Shown: positions 13,462-14,383 of the stretch, one piece after another
Position numbering within the stretch: position 1 is the first letter of the stretch
How the letters are laid out: every line of letters starts with the position of its first letter
Notes under the pieces: generated by a model
Told to the model about the DNA's origin: nothing
What the model saw: the letters and a program-made list of their open reading frames with translations, nothing else
Database searches by the model: none
Origin: UBA9732 sp963606545
GTDB taxonomy: Bacteria > Spirochaetota > Spirochaetia > Sphaerochaetales > Sphaerochaetaceae
Length of the DNA stretch: 14,383 nt
Assembly (NCBI GenBank): GCA_963606545.1
Contig: CAVCYP010000040.1
Location: 1 to 14,383, forward strand
Reading direction: 5' to 3'
Made by a program: the position numbers and the translations under genes

Positions 13462-13590
13462 ATGGCGGCTGAAATAGCGCGTAAAAAGGCCACAGCCACC
13501 CAAAAAGCTGCAGAAAAAGCCGCGGCGCCTGGAATGGCCACGTTTGTCCACGGCCACCCAAAAAGCCGCGGAGAAAGCCAAGGCCCCTAG
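13462..13590 (+). pseudogene. Small Lys/Ala-rich ORF with internal duplication and frameshift
   Basis: A plus-strand ATG at 13462 opens a 42-residue frame starting MAAEIARKKATATQKAAEK. A 41-base segment at 13490-13530 recurs at 13548-13588 (about 83% identical, period 58), so the second TATQKAAEKAKAP copy is in another frame and runs to a TGA at 13607-13609, inside the end of the neighbouring lipoprotein gene. No ribosome binding site is seen. It may be a broken small gene or just repeat DNA. The composition recalls Lys/Ala-rich histone-H1-like tails, which is only a likeness. Confidence 0.25.
13490..13588. repeat. Imperfect direct repeat, 58-bp period
   Basis: Two 41-base copies, beginning CCACAGCCACCCAAAAAGC and CCACGGCCACCCAAAAAGC, differ at seven positions. 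They lie between the stop of the DUF1566 lipoprotein gene and the promoter of the larger DUF1566 gene. Confidence 0.75.
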
Positions 13591-13592
13591 CG

Positions 13593-14258
13593 TCAAAGAA
13601 AGGCCCTGATGGCCCGCACGTAGTTGGCGTCGCTCTTGTCGTAAGCAAACTGGGCTCCATTGCTGAAGTTTTCAAGCCAGGAGCCAGCCGAGCAGTCTTC
13701 TGAGCTAGTCCAGTAGTCGTAATTCTGGAACTCATCTAATAATCCAAACTCGGTTGCAAAGACGTACAAAGCATCAAGCTCATCCTTGCTTGGAAGAAAC
13801 CAATCGTCATAAACTTTACGACCAGCTGTGACAGTATAATTTGTGCAACTTATTGCAGCATAAGCACTTTTACTTGCAGTTGCCTTAGCACTTGTGTAAG
13901 TTAACTCGCCCATTGAGCGCACAAGAGCTTTTGTGTTAGCTTTGCCGCTTCCAATTGAAGTTTCACAGACATTTGTGAGCTTATTGGTTGCACCATCTGG
14001 TCTCAGATAGCCAAAAGAATACTTGCCAGCATCGGTTGGAGCGACTTCAAGATAGCGCCATCCACAAGAGGTTGAAGTGAGGTTATCGGCATTGCCTGTA
14101 GCGTTGTCAGCGTCGCAGTCGTAGAAGATGTAGCCACCAGCTGGCCCAATGTCCCCTACCTCATATTCGCGCGCAATCAAATCTGCAACGCAACTCACAG
14201 CCACGGAGCAAATCACGGCGCCAAGCACCAAAGCGAACCCAACAGCTTTATTCCTCAT
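13593..14258 (-). CDS. DUF1566 (Lcl C-terminal-like) domain lipoprotein
   Basis: A 221-residue protein. The signal MRNKAVGFALVLGAVICSVAVSC gives a relaxed spirochaete lipobox, AVSC, with Cys23 as the likely lipidated residue. The rest is essentially one DUF1566 domain: VGDIGPAGGYIFYDCDADN starting at 34, NLTSTSCGWRYLE, DDWFLPSKDELDALY, YWTSSEDCSAGSWLENF, and the terminal YVRAIRAFL. Paired cysteines and the Trp/Ser-rich block are conserved with the neighbour at 12249-13352. An AGAGGAT site lies seven bases before the ATG, and a promoter candidate at 14283-14311. Such domains are present in many copies in some treponemes, where they are thought to be surface-exposed; the ligand is unknown. Confidence 0.88.
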   Translation of the reverse strand: MRNKAVGFALVLGAVICSVAVSCVADLIAREYEVGDIGPAGGYIFYDCDADNATGNADNLTSTSCGWRYLEVAPTDAGKYSFGYLRPDGATNKLTNVCETSIGSGKANTKALVRSMGELTYTSAKATASKSAYAAISCTNYTVTAGRKVYDDWFLPSKDELDALYVFATEFGLLDEFQNYDYWTSSEDCSAGSWLENFSNGAQFAYDKSDANYVRAIRAFL

Positions 14259-14282
14259 AATTTTTATCCTCTCGTACCCCGA

Positions 14283-14311
14283 TATTTACACCTCCCCGCC
14301 CTCCAAGTCAA
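14283..14311 (-). promoter_or_regulatory. Promoter of the DUF1566 lipoprotein gene
   Basis: On the minus strand TTGACT (14306-14311), 17 bp, then TAAATA (14283-14288). The -35 is good (five of six) and the -10 moderate. It lies 25 bases before the ATG. Confidence 0.5.
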
Positions 14312-14359
14312 CGCAACTTTAATTTCGTTAACCAAATGCAAACCCAAATGGCCCATGGC

Positions 14360-14376
14360 TTAACCAAAATTTAACC
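14360..14376 (+). promoter_or_regulatory. TTAACC direct repeat with 11-bp period
   Basis: TTAACC occurs at 14360-14365 and 14371-14376. Spacing and half-site resemble the box at 9733-9751 on the other strand. It could serve the lipoprotein gene (about 100 bases away) or a gene beyond the window. Confidence 0.3.
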
Positions 14377-14383
14377 GCCGCCC

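Overview
The window looks like a spirochaete chromosome, most likely a host-associated Treponema. I infer this from two tandem secreted proteins that carry the 'GDxGPxGGxIFYDCDADN ... DDWxLPSKDEL ... YWxSSE' domain (DUF1566 / Lcl C-terminal type), from relaxed spirochaete-style lipoboxes, and from repeated intergenic small-ORF modules. No rRNA, tRNA, CRISPR array or IS element was recognised. Every confident gene lies on the minus strand, so transcription runs from high to low coordinates.

Right end (12249-14383): two related DUF1566 proteins. One is a lipoprotein (13593-14258) and the other is a larger protein with a signal peptide (12249-13352). Each has its own candidate promoter. Between them is a 58-bp-period duplication inside a small Lys/Ala-rich plus-strand ORF.

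Middle (5725-12083): a 678-residue membrane-bound CapD/FlaA1/PglF-type nucleotide-sugar dehydratase (9799-11835), preceded by a repeat-rich leader with a small ORF. Then come a seven-TM hybrid histidine kinase/response regulator (7785-9659), a small lipoprotein (7202-7705), a strong intrinsic terminator next to tandem anti-Shine-Dalgarno motifs, a second copy of the leader/small-ORF module, and an ORF6N-domain protein with a phospholipase-D-like C-terminal half (5725-6660).

Left end (1-5436): a compact surface-polysaccharide operon. In order of transcription it holds a DegT/EpsN/PglE-like aminotransferase, a WcaJ/PglC-like phosphoglycosyl transferase, a GT2 glycosyltransferase, a UDP-HexNAc-type 6-dehydrogenase, a GT4 glycosyltransferase, and the first 24 codons of a further gene that runs off the window. 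Taken together, dehydratase, aminotransferase and phosphoglycosyl transferase would make a UDP-4-amino-6-deoxy sugar of the bacillosamine or Eps type and load it on undecaprenyl phosphate. The glycosyltransferases would then extend it with, among others, a uronic-acid-type sugar. No acetyltransferase is visible, and the dehydratase is separated from the rest by about 4.4 kb of regulatory and accessory genes.

The most unusual items are: an in-frame 9-bp minisatellite (13 units) inside the catalytic domain of the dehydratase; tandem anti-SD motifs just before a strong terminator; and two diverged copies of a module made of an extended -10, a leader and an 'RRMQGT' small ORF, at the heads of two transcription units.
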